Shown: positions 9,930 to 20,894, counted from the first letter of the stretch. The stretch is 64,000 nucleotides of DNA from Symbiodinium natans (GCA_905221605.1 CAJNDS010000591.1:78501-142500), one strand, 5' to 3'. Translations and numbers: made by a program. The notes: generated by a model from the sequence alone, not told the origin.

Positions 9930-10104
9930 TTAAAGGAGTTGAGGGCTTCCTAGGGTTTAGGGTTTATAGGGTTTAGGTTTTAGTGTTTAGGGTTTAGGGT
10001 TTAGGGTTTAGGGATTGGGGTTTAGGGTTTAGGGTTGAGGGCTTCCTAGGGTTTAAGGGTTTGGGGGTTTAAGGGTTTGGGGGTTTAAGGGTTTAGGGGT
10101 TTAA

Positions 10105-10215
10105 GGGTGTCTTGATTTGCCTGAAGATGCGGGCATACAAGCTTTAATTGAGCAGCAACGATTAAGGCGCTTAGCTATCCGTGACTTACGTCGCATTTCT
10201 AGGGTCTTCTCTGCG
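10105..10215 (+). CDS. Short AT-richer open frame
   Basis: Frame DLPEDAGIQALIEQQRLRRL then AIRDLRRISRVFSAKL and a TAG. Codon choice (TTG, TTA, CGT, ATT) differs from the GC-rich islands nearby. Too short to identify; it could be a transferred or organelle-derived fragment, or chance. Confidence 0.25.
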
Positions 10216-10797
10216 AAGTTGTAGTCTGGCTGTTGCTGCATGCGCTTGCTCTTTCTCACCGTAATTCGCACACTTCTGACTGTCCCGCTTACACTTTCAC
10301 GGGGGTAGCCACGAGAGCTGTCCCTGGCAGGCTTGACGTTTCGAATGCCTGAGAGAGAGAGAGGGGTTTAAGGGTTCAGGGTTTAAGGGGTTTAGGGTCT
10401 AGAGGTTCTGGGTTTAGGGGTTTAAGGGTTTAGGGTGTAGGGCTTGGGGTGTGGGGTTTATGGCTTAGGGCTGCAAAGGGAGTCCAGTCGGTTTTGAGCT
10501 TGAAGGTTCAGGCAGGCTTTTACAAGGTGCAACGTTCCAAAGGGGGGGGGAGATTTTTTGGGGTGACTGTGGGAGTCTTGCGGGTCTTTTGGTAGCTCCG
10601 TTTCTTTTGCCATTGCAGCCATGGCGTCATCTAAGTCCCATGCCATGGAATCCTGATCTTTAACGCCAGAAGCCTGAAACACCAAGAACCCTAAACCGGC
10701 GGGGCTCTCCATGGGCTTGTTGGGGTTCATGGTTTCTAGAGCAGTGGGGGTTTTGTAGCCCTAAACCCTAAACTTCCGAAACCCTCAACTCCGCAAG

Positions 10798-12322
10798 TTC
10801 CCCCAAGACCGAGGCGCCGACGCCGGCCGCCCCGGCCCAAGCCGCGCAAGCCGCGCCAGCGCCCAGCTCCGTCTTCCGGACGCTGCCCACGGAAGGCACG
10901 GTGGCCGTGAGCCACCAGCCTCCACACGTGGGCCTGCAGAACACGAAGCTAGGTCTCGATGTGGGATTTTTGTTTAAAGATTTTCCTCATTGTTAAAAGG
11001 GTATCGATTTGGGATCATTTTTTGATTTCCTTTATTGTTTCATATGGAGCCCTAGTTATAAATAGTTTTGGGAACGGTTGACATCGACACCTAGCGAAGC
11101 TGCGGCGGGTGTTGAGAACCGCTTCTTGAGGGGTTTCGTGGAACTGCTCCACATGGCCCATGGGGAGCCTCCCAAAGATCTGCATCTCTTGCACACCCGG
11201 ATCAGAAGCAGCCCAGGAACAACACATGCTACATGAACAGCTTCATCCAGGGCCTCTACCTCACCGATGCCTTCATCTGGCGGCTGTTCTCCTTCAAGCT
11301 GCGTCTGAAGGACTCTTGGCTTGACTTAGGGCGCGCCGGAAGTTTGTCAAGATTCGCTTTTAACAAATGATTGGATGACGGGGTCTAGGGTTTATGTAGG
11401 GTTTAGAGTGCAGCTTTGAAAAGCTTGTGATGACGGCTTTCAAACCGTAAGCTTGCAGAGTCTGGACACCAAGGACAACCCGTCGAAGGTTGATCAGGAG
11501 GCTCCCCGGCGTTCTTATGCTGCAACTCCTGGCTGTGCAAGAGATAGCTTCGTCCCCACCGTATTTACCGTTGTGGGATACCTGGGAACCGCTAACCCTA
11601 AACCCTAAGCCCCTAAACCCTAAACCCTAGGTAGGACCTTGGAATATTTTTTATCTTTTCCCTTATTGGGTTTAAGAGGAGCATGTTTAGGAGTATCTTT
11701 CAGAGGGTTTTAAGGACCGTCTAGGATGTCCATGGGCATTCCAAGAAAGGATGGGTGCTTGCACGGTGCTTGCACACATCCCAAGGATTTCGAGTTCGGC
11801 ACCAAGCTGGTAGATCTCCTCCAGCGCCAGGCACACCGGTGTCCAAACAGCCCAAAGCAACCCTTATCCCTAAGCCTTGAATCTAAGCCGTATAGCCCCT
11901 AAACAGACCAAAGCAACCCTTATCCCTGCCTGGGCCATTAAGGCCCTACATGTACCCTTTAAGGGGTTATATAGGGTACCTTATTCCCTCATTCCCTACT
12001 GAGGTGGCCAAAATGTCACTGACCAGGCATTCCAACACCGAAGCTCAGCCAACAGTAGCCAGTTGGGGGCTGAGGGTGGAGAACCCTAAGCCCCTAAACC
12101 CCAAACCCCAAACCCTAAACCCCAAACCCGAAACCGCACTAAACCCTAAACCCTAAACCCTAAACCCTAAACCCTAAACCCTAAACCCTAAACCCTAAAC
12201 CCTAAACCCTAAACCCTAAACCCACCTAGAAGCCTGCCTATAACCGAGCCTTCAAACATCCTAGGACATCTGGGACATCCTCCAGAGCTTCCCGGACGTG
12301 TACCGCCCCCTCAGCTGCAGCT
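10798..12322 (+). CDS. Ubiquitin-specific protease (peptidase C19) exons, partial
   Basis: Exon islands that keep phase: about 10798-10944, 11217-11310, 11460-11502, 11789-11833 and 12265-12322. The first is Ala/Pro-rich and ends HQPPHVGLQNT; the second begins NNTCYMNSFIQGLYLTDAF. Together they give VGLQNTNNTCYMNS, the spacing of the USP cysteine box, with catalytic Cys at 11227-11229. Later exons read SLDTKDNPSKVDQE, DFEFGTKLVDLLQRQ and DIWDILQSFPDVYRPLSC, plausible for the next USP segment. Introns would be GA-AG (10945-11216), then ones with GA, GC and GC donors. The island at 14951-15028 may continue it. The His and Asp boxes were not found, so the gene is incomplete here or its exons were missed. 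Confidence 0.55.
12126..12225. repeat. CCCTAAA array
   Basis: About thirteen units, upstream of the exon island at 12265-12322; TTTAGGG follows at 12,325-12,445. Confidence 0.9.
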
Positions 12323-12894
12323 TAGGGGTTTAGGGTTTAGGATTTAGGGTTAGGGGTTTAGGGTTTAGGGTTTAGGAGTTAGGGTTAGGGGTTTAGGGTT
12401 TAGGGTTTAGGATTTTGGGTTCGGGGTTTAGGGTTTAGGGTTCACCTTCTTGGCATTCCACCCAGCCTCCGCAGGGAAAACGGGTTTAGGGACGAGGGTT
12501 TGGGGTTTAGGGTTTAGAATGTAGGGCATGGGTTGCTGTTGCAAACAGGGTACAGGTTGCTTCCGCCCGCTTGGCTCCCGGCATTCCTCACAAAGGTTTC
12601 AGGGTAGTTTGTGGCTTTTTGCTGCGCATGCAGTCCCAGAACACTTCACCGTGCCCCTCTAATTGGGTTTAGGGTTTAGGGTTTGGGGGTTGGGGTTTGT
12701 GACACTTTCCCGTCACGCCTGGGCCTCAGCACGTGTTCAAAGGTTGGGGTTTGGGGTGGATGGTAATCACTAGGGTCGATCTATAGATTCGGATCCATTC
12801 TTATTGGGTCCGACATATAGTAAGGCACTGGAAAACGGGAACTACCCATTATGCAGGACATGATTTAGGCTCCCTTGTGCTGGGCTTCGTCAAG

Positions 12895-13050
12895 GGACTC
12901 AGACTCGTTCCCCTAAGGTTGTACCCCTAAAGATTCCCCTTAATATGCTCCGAATATGGCCTTTATATTCCCTGAAGGATCCTTAAAAAGGGACCCCAAA
13001 ACCCAAGGGTACAACCTTAAGGGTCCAAGGTAGAACCCCCAGAGAACTTC
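12895..13050. mobile_element. Family-V dispersed element
   Basis: Contains AAGGTTGTACCCCTAAAG at the left and GGGTACAACCTTAAGGGTCC at the right, partly inverted. A second copy lies at about 60362-60450 (TATTCCCTGAGGGATCCTTA, GGGTACAACCTTGAGGATCC). No ORF. Confidence 0.55.
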
Positions 13051-13589
13051 GGAACCCCAAAGCAGAAACCCTAAACCCTAAACCCTTCGCCGTCCTGAAC
13101 AGGTTCTGGTGAGCAGCAGGACGCGTCTGGGCTTCAAATAAAAGCTTAAGAGACCCCCTACCTTAAGGACCAGAAAAGGCTTTAGGGTTTAGGGTTCAGT
13201 GTTTAGGGAGGAACCATACCTGACTTTATATGGCTAGTGTCGAAATTAGGTCCCTTTTAGGGTCCTATATAATATAGTAGCGCAACCTTACAGAAAGACG
13301 CCCAAGAGGGACCCGTAAGTAGATTTCATGGGGGGTTTACAATATTAGGGTACCTCGCTAGGGCCCTTATGATAAGGAAATCCTATTCTTTGGGGGTGTC
13401 TGTTAGGGGTCCCTCGTTATCGTAAATTCCCAGAAAGGGATCCAAGGGTAAATTCCGTAATTGGGGGGTATTGGGCTCTTTGGGGAAGTTCAGGGGGTGT
13501 GACACTGGTGCCTGGTGCCGTGCTCTTGTCGATCCGGCAGCTAAGACCTCGAAACTGGTTCAGGCGCACCTTGCCCTGAAGCGCGATAG

Positions 13590-13692
13590 CAAGAGCGAGA
13601 GCGAGAGACAGAGCGAGAGAGAGAGCGAGAGAGAGAGAGAGAGAGAGAACGAGAGAGAGAGAGAGCGACAGAGAGAGAGCGAGAGAGAGAAA
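13590..13692. repeat. GA-rich microsatellite
   Basis: (GAGA)n with GAGC interruptions. It creates Ser/Leu- and Arg/Glu-rich ORFs on the two strands that are not genes. Confidence 0.9.
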
Positions 13693-13707
13693 CCCCTCAA
13701 CCATGAA

Positions 13708-13842
13708 CCCTAAATCCTAAACCCTAAACCCTAAACCCTAGACCCTAAACCCTAAACCCTAAAGCCTAAACCCTAAACCCTAAACCCTAAACCTAAACCC
13801 TAAACCCTAAACCCTAAACCCTAAACCCGAAACCCGAAACCC
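13708..13842. repeat. CCCTAAA array
   Basis: About nineteen units with occasional variants, upstream of the exon island at 13904. Confidence 0.9.
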
Positions 13843-13903
13843 GAAATCAACAGACGTCAGAGGTGGGGACCCCACCCTCGGCTTTCCATCCCTTGCTCCT
13901 TAG

Positions 13904-13956
13904 GTGACGGAGACCATACGATTCGTCTTCGAGAAGCCAGAGCCCAGCTCGCTTGG
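13904..13956 (+). CDS. Exon island
   Basis: CTCCTTAG|GTGACGGAG opens the frame VTETIRFVFEKPEPSSLG, ending at GGG|GTGTGTC. Bounded by CCCTAAA upstream and TTTAGGG downstream. Unrecognised; it could belong to the same transcript as the USP exons. Confidence 0.4.
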
Positions 13957-13974
13957 GGTGTGTCCTTCACGGTG

Positions 13975-14130
13975 TAGGGTTTAGGGTTCAGGGTCTAGGG
14001 TTTAGGGTTTAGGGTTTGGGGGGTTTTAGGGGTTTAGGGGGTTTAGGGGGTTTAGGGGGTTTAGGGGGTTTAGGGGGTTTAGGGGTTTTAGGTGTTAGGG
14101 GGTTTAGGGGGTTTAGGGGGTTTAGGTTTC
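13975..14130. repeat. TTTAGGG then TTTAGGGGG array
   Basis: A few TTTAGGG units change to a run of the 9-mer GGGGGTTTA from about 14,030. Confidence 0.85.
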
Positions 14131-14301
14131 CCAAAGAATCGGGCTGCCCTTCTGGGGGGTTCCTCGATTGAGGATGGCAGTCTTGAGGGTGGCTTAAGGG
14201 GTGTCCTGTGTAGAAAGCCCTAAACCCTAAACCCTAAACCCTAAACCCTGAACCCTAAACCCTAAACCCTAAATCCTTAGGCCTAAGGCTGTCTGCCGCA
14301 G

Positions 14302-14329
14302 GTGCAGCATCATGTCTCTTATGATTAAG
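14302..14329 (+). CDS. Micro-exon candidate
   Basis: GCCGCAG|GTGCAGCATC to ATTAAG|GTGAGCC: 28 nt with near-ideal acceptor and donor between CCCTAAA (14215-14278) and TTTAGGG (14356-14415) arrays. Frame VQHHVSLMIK. Confidence 0.35.
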
Positions 14330-14618
14330 GTGAGCCTGCTTAGTGGTTAGGTAAGTTTAGGGTTTAGAGTTTTAGAGTTTAGGATGTAGGGTTTTAGGGT
14401 TTAGGGTTTAGGCTTTGTGCTACCCACCTAGGAGGAACACTACTCATTCTGCAAGTTACAAGCCCCATAGAAAATGCCAAGTTTAAAAGTTCAGGGATCT
14501 AGGCTTTAACACCTAAACCCAAGGCCGCGGGCTTGGAGACATGTAGGCTTTCGCAGCAAACGCAGTGGAGCTTGGGAGGGCTTAATTCAGACAGCGAAGG
14601 CGCAGGGATTCAACACTA

Positions 14619-14726
14619 CTTACTGCTGGGTAGCAGGGAATGAGGGAATTAGTAGGGTCTTATATAAACCCTTTAAGGGATTTTAGAGGGTACTCATTCC
14701 CCCATTCCCTACTAACCAACAGTAAG
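14619..14726. mobile_element. MITE-like hairpin with CTTACTG ends
   Basis: Left CTTACTGCTGGGTAGCAGGG then AATGAGGGAAT; the right end is its complement with about five mismatches (CATTCCCTACTAACCAACAG then TAAG). Flanks ACTA and ATTA may be a decayed 4-bp duplication. Ends begin CTT and finish AAG, like the introner-like introns. Confidence 0.6.
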
Positions 14727-14821
14727 ATTAGACGGACGGCGCACACTGACCCAGAGTCTTGTTTTGAGAATGAAGAAGGCAGGTATGCGGGAAAGTGCCA
14801 CAGGGTCTGCCTGCACCTTGG

Positions 14822-14950
14822 ACCCTAAACCCTAAACCCTAAGCCCGAAGCCCTAAACCCTAAACCCTAAACCCTAAACCCTAAACCCTAAACCCTAAAC
14901 CCTAAACCCTAAACCCTAAACCCTAAACCCTAAACCCTAAACCCTAAACC
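14822..14950. repeat. CCCTAAA array
   Basis: About eighteen units directly upstream of the exon island at 14951. Confidence 0.9.
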
Positions 14951-15028
14951 GGCCAGGCTGGGCAGCTTCGAGCAGCCCTTGATCCGCGAGGTCTTCGCGG
15001 GCCAGCTCCAGGAAAACCTGCAGTGCAA
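14951..15028 (+). CDS. Exon island, possibly of the same USP gene
   Basis: Open frame ARLGSFEQPLIREVFAGQ followed by LQENLQCK, bounded by a long CCCTAAA array upstream and by AAG|GCGAGGGTTTAGGG downstream (GC donor). The segment REVFAGQLQENLQC resembles the USP stretch preceding the zinc ribbon, where a (L/V)F.G.L...(I/V).C pattern is common. The link to the exons near 11 kb is inference. Confidence 0.45.
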
Positions 15029-15183
15029 GGCGAGGGTTTAGGGTTTAGGGTTGAGGTTTAGGGTTTAGGGTTTAGGGTTTAGGGTTTGGGGTTTAGGGTT
15101 TAGGGTTTAGGGTTTGGGGTTCATGGCTAAACCCCGAAAACCCCTAAACCCCCAAAACCCATCTAAACCCCAAACCCTAAGCA

Positions 15184-15330
15184 ATGCAAGGGTTTCGGGA
15201 CGTGGTGTTTTTCAGCGAGACGGACAACGAGAAACTTGCTCAAAACCTGGTTGATCGTTTAGGGCTTCCCAAAAAAACTCCCCCAAAAAGGATGAAAAAG
15301 CCTGTGATTCAGCAAAAAGCAAAGCGAGAA
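15184..15330 (+). CDS. Exon-like frame
   Basis: MQGFRDVVFFSETDNEKLAQ then NLVDRLGLPKKTPPKRMKK. Protein-like until about 15,330, then low complexity and repeat-derived. No family recognised. Confidence 0.3.
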
Positions 15331-15467
15331 GCTCGCTGCAAACCCGGTCAAAACTCGACCAAAAGTCCGGACACAAACCCTATACAGTTTCTATCAATTC
15401 CTATAAACCCTAAACTAAACCCTTGTTCCTAAACGCCGCGCCCTAAACCCTAAACCCCTGCAATGTG

Positions 15468-15502
15468 GCCTGAGTGTCAGCTAGGCGGGTGGCGAAAAAA
15501 AC
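15468..15502 (+). repeat. Best copy of the CTAGGCGGGTGGCA motif with A-rich tail
   Basis: GGCCTGAGTGTCAGC followed by TAGGCGGGTGGCGAAAAAAA. A near-identical copy is at 44384-44417; shorter copies are at 2396, 8554, 21263, 28589 and 41311. The constant 3' A-run suggests the end of a retroposed element, but no length of body is shared. Confidence 0.55.
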
Positions 15503-15539
15503 AGCTTAAACCCTAAACCCTAAACCCTAAACCCTAAAG

Positions 15540-17643
15540 GCAGACCGGTCGCTTGTGCCCGCTTTAGGCTGGTCAGTTGTGCCCGCCTTACGCGGGTCAC
15601 TTGTGCCCGCGTACGTGCCTCAAATCACAGCAGGGCCGCACTTTGGGCCACCTCCCGCCAAAACGCAGACCTGTCACTTGTGCCCACCTTTCGGTCTTAA
15701 AATATGGCAGGGCCACAGGATGAGGTGTTTGTCGGTTGAAAAGTCGCGTCCCTGCCACATCCGGCAGGCTCTCTGCCCCTGCCACCTGTCCCCCTTCCCC
15801 CTTCCCCCTCCACCCCCTCCCAAGCACTCCGGCTGACCGTGCAGGGCGCATCGGGCAACAACAGTCGTTTTTTTACCCCTCCAAACCCGAACCCTGGACC
15901 CAGAAACAACTGACCTGAGGCCTTGCGTGGAAGGCTCCCCTTGGGTCAGATGTCTGTAGACGCCCAGCCCGCCCAAGCCCCCCCTCGCCGCCGCCCCCTT
16001 CCCCCTCCACCCCCTCCCAAGCACTGCGGCTGACCGTGCAGGGCTCCCCCTGCGGCTGACCGTGCAGGGCGCGTTGGTCAACAACAGTCGTTTTTGCCCC
16101 TCGAACCCCCCCCCCATCCCCCCTCCCCTCACCCGTTTCCAGGGCGGGTGACTGGGTGTGGTGTGTGGCGTCAAACAAGCTTATTCTTATCCCCCCCCCC
16201 TTCCCCCCGTTGCAGGGCGGGTGACTGGATGCGGTTGTGTTGAGCGCGTCAAACAAGCTTATTCTTGTCCCCCCCCTCCACCCCCCTCCCCCCTCCCTCA
16301 CCCGTTAGGACTGGATGTGGTTGACTGGATGTGGTTGTGTTGCCCCCCCTCCCCCCTCCCCTCACCCGTTTCCAGGGCGGGTGACTGGGTGTGGTTCCCC
16401 TTCCAAACCCCTCCAAAACCCCCCCCCCCCCCCACACCCCCCCCCCCCCCCCCCCCCCCCCCACCACCAACCCCCCCCCCCCCCCACCCCCCCCCCCCAC
16501 CCCCCCCCCCCCCCCCCCCCCCCACCTGCCCCGTTGCAGGGCGGGTGGGACTGAGATGCGGTTGTGTTGAGCGCGTTCAAACAAGGGTGGGGCTTATTCT
16601 TGTCCCCCCCTCCACCCCCCTACCCCCTCCCCTCACCGTTTGGGGGGGGGGACTGGTTGGGGTTGCTGGAAATGTGGTTGTGGCCCCCCTCGCCCCTCCC
16701 TTCACCGTTCCAGGGGGGGACTGGGTGTGTGGTGTGTGGCGTTTTCAAAACAAGATATTCTTATCCCCCCCCCCCCCCCTCCCCCCCCCCCTTCCCCTCC
16801 CCCCCCCCCCCCGTCCCGTTTTGCAGGGCGGGTGACTGGATGCGGTTGTGTGTAGCGCGTTCAAAGACCAAGCTTATGCTTGTCCCCCCCCCCTCCCCCA
16901 CCCCTCCCCCCTCCCTCACCGTTAGGGACTGGATGTGGTTGACGGGATGTGGTTGTGTGGGCAGGGGGGTGTGACTGGGTTGTGGTGTGTGGCATGAAAC
17001 AAGTTTTTCTTCCCCCCCCCCCCCACCCCCCCCTACCCCCCCCCCCCCCTCGCATCCACCTCCCCCCCCCCCCCTCCTACCTTCCGTTTTGCAGGGCGGG
17101 TGACTGGATTGCGGTTGGGGGGTTGAGCGCGTTGAAACAAGGTATTCTGTCCCCCCCCCCACTCACATCACCCCCACCTACCCCCCCCCCCCCCCTCATC
17201 CCCTCCTTCACCGTGGTGGACTGAGGATGTGGTTGTGTTGCCCCCCCCCACCCCTCCCTCACCCGTTTCCAGGGCGGGTGACCGGCGTCAAACAAGCTTA
17301 TTCTTATCCCCCCCCCCTCCCCTCCCCCCCGCCCGTTGCAGGGCGGGTGACTGGATGTTATTCTTGTCCCCCCCCTCCCCTCCCCCCCCCTCCTCCTCAC
17401 CCGTTGGGACTGGATGTGGTTGACTGGATGTGGTTGTGTTGACCGCCTCAAACAAGCTTATTCTTATCCCCCCCCCCTCCCCACCCCCCCACCCCCCCAG
17501 AAACGTGGGCACAAGTGACGGGGTACGTGGGCACAAGTGACGGGGTACGTGGGCACAAGTGACGGGGTACGTGGGCGCAAGTGACCCGAAACCGCGTGGG
17601 CACAAGTGACCGCGATCGCGTGGGCACAAGTGACGGGGCTGCC
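15540..17643. mobile_element. C-rich block bounded by inverted CACTTGTGCCC repeats
   Basis: The left end has several CACTTGTGCCCGC units (15550-15695). The right end has six GTGGGCACAAGTGAC units (17508-17635), the reverse complement. Between them lie tandem units of GCAGGGCGGGTGACTGGATG, then TCAAACAAGCTTATTCTTGT, then poly-C. The layout is fold-back-like. Proline- and glycine-rich ORFs inside are artefacts of the C-tracts. Confidence 0.6.
16130..17490. repeat. Irregular tandem repeat with poly-C tracts
   Basis: Units of about 70-170 bp begin GGGCGGGTGACTGG (e.g. 16143, 16217, 16375, 16827, 17094, 17273, 17341) and end in poly-C followed by GTTGCAG or GTTTCCAG. The minus strand is very G-rich and probably forms quadruplexes. 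Confidence 0.85.
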
Positions 17644-17644
17644 A

Positions 17645-17775
17645 ACCCTAAACCCTAAACCCTAAACCCTAAACCCTAAACCCTAAACCCTAAACCCTAA
17701 ACCCTAAACCCTAAACCCTAAACCCTAAACCCTTAACCCTAAACCCTAAACCCTAAACCCTAAACCCTAAACCAT
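17645..17775. repeat. CCCTAAA array
   Basis: About eighteen units just outside the fold-back-like block; TTTAGGG follows at 17,921-17,962. Confidence 0.9.
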
Positions 17776-18274
17776 GGTTGCAAACAGGGTTTGCATGTCC
17801 ATGGGGCCAGGTCTGCGGGCATATCAAGGCCAAGCCAGAGACGTTCACCGAGCCCTGGCTTAAACAAGTTTATTGGGGCCCAAGGTCTCATCAGGGTTCA
17901 GGGTTCAGGGGGTCGAGGAGGTTTAGGGTTTAGGGTTTAGGGTTTAGGGTTTAGGGTTTAGAGTAAAGAGCCCAACGGGAACCACATGATCCGCTTAGCT
18001 GCCCATCGGCGCATGTTGAGGACCTTGTGCTCTCTGTGCCCACGGAAGACGAGGCGGGGGGTTTAGGGGTTTAAGCCAATCTTGGGGTGGCGCAATGAGC
18101 ATTCGCTTTCATGTTATTATGAATGCTTCTATAAGTATTATTGTGGTCATTGTTATTCGTTCATGCCTGAGCGCACTGGAGTATGTGTTGCAACTGATGG
18201 GTTGATCTAAATCATGCTTGCTGTGTGTTCTCTCACGTTCTGAGAATTTCTGAGAGAAGTCTTGACCTGAACTC

Positions 18275-18845
18275 ACGACGGATTGTGCTTTTGCTGCCAT
18301 TCAGGGCGATGGGTCTGTTTGGACCTGGGGACCGTCTCTCTTTGGTGGTGACAGCACCTCTGTGCAAAGTCAGCTAAAGGATGTGCGGCACACAGGCGCT
18401 TAAGCGACTTTGACTGCCATTCTGGCTGATGGCTCCGTGGTGATCTGGGGCAAGCATGGTGGTCAAGGTCAACTGAAGGACGTGCAGCACATCCAAGCTA
18501 CGTGCTTTGCATTTGCTGCCATTCGGAGCGATGGGTCTTTCGCTGCTAAGGGCGAGGCGACAGAGTGGAGGACGTGCAGCAGATGCAAGCTAATGCCGCG
18601 TCTTTTGCTGCGATTTTGGGCGATGGGTTTGTTGTGACCTGGGGTGTCTGGTAGTGATGGCACTGCTGTGCAAGGTCAGCTCCCCTGCTCGCTTTTCAGC
18701 CCAGGTCCGTGGTCTCGGGCCTAGTCCCTGTCTACCGGCAACAAGGGGCAAAAGAGCAGAAAGCGCAAGCTGAAGGACGCGGAGCAGATTCACGCTACCG
18801 CCAATTCGTTTGCTGCTATTCTGCGGTGACCTGGGGAGGTGCTCC
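18275..18845 (+). pseudogene. Decayed RCC1-like repeat gene fragment
   Basis: Pieces of the repeat seen in the 48.8-kb gene can be read here in shifting frames: CAFAAIQGDGSVWTWG and VQSQLKDVRHTGA near 18,275-18,400, then a stop, then ILADGSVVIWGKHGGQGQL and CFAFAAIRSDGSF to 18,545. After that the frame shifts and later repeats continue to about 18,845 in other frames. Stops and frameshifts argue for a pseudogene. Unrecognised introns could explain some breaks but not all. Confidence 0.65.
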
Positions 18846-18899
18846 ATCTAGTTGGAGCTGAGGGCCGGCTTAGATAGGGCTGAAAAATTCGGGCAGAAG

Positions 18900-18995
18900 A
18901 GCTGTAAGAGATTCAACCTAAACCCCTAAACCCCTAAACCCCTAAACCCCTAAACCCCTAAACCCCTAAACCCCCAAACCCCCGAAACCCCCAAA
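18900..18995. repeat. CCCCTAAA array
   Basis: About nine 8-mer units, ending in CCCCCAAA and CCCCGAAA variants. Confidence 0.85.
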
Positions 18996-19569
18996 CCCCG
19001 CTTCCTGGCAAGAAGGCTTAATCATGGCCCTGGCAGCCCAGAACGTCTACATCGGGGGTGTCCGACCATGAGGAGTTCCAAGTCCAAACGGCCCTGAAGC
19101 CCTAAACCCTAAACCCTAAACCCTAAACCCTGAACTGTTACATCCTCCAACCCTCAACCTGAACCCCCACCCCGGAAGGTGAAGAGGTCTGGAACCATTC
19201 CAACAACACAGGCCCTGCTGCAGGACGAACCTTGCAGTGAGGGTGGGCGGCGAGGGAGGGGAAGTTTGCCGCTTCAGGGTTTAGGGACAGGGCTTTCGGG
19301 TTTAGGGTTTAGGGTTTAGCAGAGGCAGAAAGGGTTAAACGTAGAGTCTGAAGTTACAGCTGTATCCATGAATGGCCTGATGAGGGTACTCGCAAAACTT
19401 ACGGTGTAACCCCACTTGCATCCCAAGTACGGAAGAGGTGCTATTGCCTAAGATGCCGTCCAGTTTAGGGTTCAGGGTTTAGGGTGCATATGCAGAATCC
19501 TGTTGATCATCGTTCAACATGTTTTGGGAGCCATGAGCCTCCAAGCAGCCCCTAAACCCTAAACCCAAA

Positions 19570-19700
19570 CCCCAAATAAATATATAACACAGTAATATGG
19601 TATTCGATTAACATTGCATAAGATACCATAATATGGTATAATATAACAAAATATGGTATAATTTCACAGAATATGACATAATAAAACATAGTAGACTAGT
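19570..19700. other. AT-rich patch with short repeats
   Basis: Repeats of AATATGGTATAAT and near copies in a GC-poor stretch unlike its surroundings. No ORF. Confidence 0.5.
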
Positions 19701-19747
19701 CGAGTATTTGCATAACCACATAGCCATGGGCGTTTCGTCCGCCACAG

Positions 19748-19795
19748 GACCGCCTGAAGTTTGAAGAGCTTCCGCGCGGCATCTGGCGTTTTGCT
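19748..19795 (+). CDS. Exon island
   Basis: CGCCACAG|GACCGCCTG opens DRLKFEELPRGIWRF. Good acceptor, donor not clear. Unrecognised. Confidence 0.35.
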
Positions 19796-20204
19796 CTTTT
19801 CTCTCCCACGCCCTGAATTCAAGAGCTTCAAACTCCTCTCAAAGTAGGGTTTAGGGTTTATGGTTTAGGATTCAGGGTGTAGAGTTTAGAGTTTCTTTGG
19901 GCTGTAAGGCCGGACATGACCCAACCCAGTAAGCCTCCCGGACCTCTCACAACAAAAGCGAAGATTCTGCGTGTGTTGTAGGAGTTTGAAGTTCCATGGT
20001 CCCCGTCCCTATATAAACCGATACAAAGCGCATAGACGCTGAATTGTTATATTGCTCTAAAGTCCAGGTAAGTAGGAAATTCTGACTATTTCGGGGCTGG
20101 GGTCTAGGATTTGGGTTGCAGCGTTCAGGCTGTTGTTGCGAAGAGGGTTGGCGGGGTCTGCGGGGACCTTCGTCGAGGGAGGCACTTTGCAGAAAGGGTT
20201 TAAA

Positions 20205-20372
20205 CCCCAAACCCTAAAACCCTAAACCCTAAACCCTATAGATCCTAAACCCTAAACCCTAAACCTAAAACCCTAAACCCTAAACTTCAAACCCCAACCC
20301 TAAACCGTAAACCTAAAACCCTAAACCCTGAACCCTACACTTTAAGCCCCAAACCCTAAACCCTAAACCTGA
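20205..20372. repeat. CCCTAAA variant array
   Basis: Many degenerate units. A short unique island (about 20373-20485) and TTTAGGG at 20,490-20,522 follow. Confidence 0.8.
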
Positions 20373-20894
20373 AGGGCCGTTCATGGTGCAGGAGTTTGGG
20401 CTCAGGGGCGAGTTTGCTCTTCGAGCAAAGAGTGTTTTAGCCTTCAGGCTTCAGGGTTATCTGGGGCTACGGCTTCGGCGGCGTATGGTGTTTAGGGTTT
20501 AGGGTTTAGGGTTTAGGGTTCAGGCCCACCACCCGACTGCCAGCGAAAGCCTTGTTTTTTTGTTTCTCTTCCTGAGGCTAGACGCCGACTGCCTGGTGAA
20601 CTGCGAGAGGTGCCAGGCGGGTACTATTCGACTGTTAGCATAAGGGGAACATCCCAGCCGCAAGCCCTCGACCTCAGCAGCAGGCTTGAGGGCTTTAAGG
20701 GTCAAAGGTTTGGTGTTCCAGTGCTTTCGCATCATGTTGGGGCTTAGGGGGTTCGGGTTCATCATGTCGAAGGTCAATGGAGGCCGCTGTGCGTGTTGGA
20801 GTTTAGGGTTTAGGGTTCAGGGTGTAGGGTTGAGGGATGAGCGTGTCTTCGAGAGTCGTGATGAGTGACCCTCACCCCCTCGTGGCTCCTGGCA

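Noticed and set aside
15674-16301. Two overlapping minus-strand ORFs of about 150 codons
   Set aside because: They lie in the C-rich block; the apparent repeats reflect the tandem DNA units.
16158-17451. Several proline-rich and glycine-rich ORFs
   Set aside because: They are frames through poly-C tracts in a tandem repeat, open on both strands at once.
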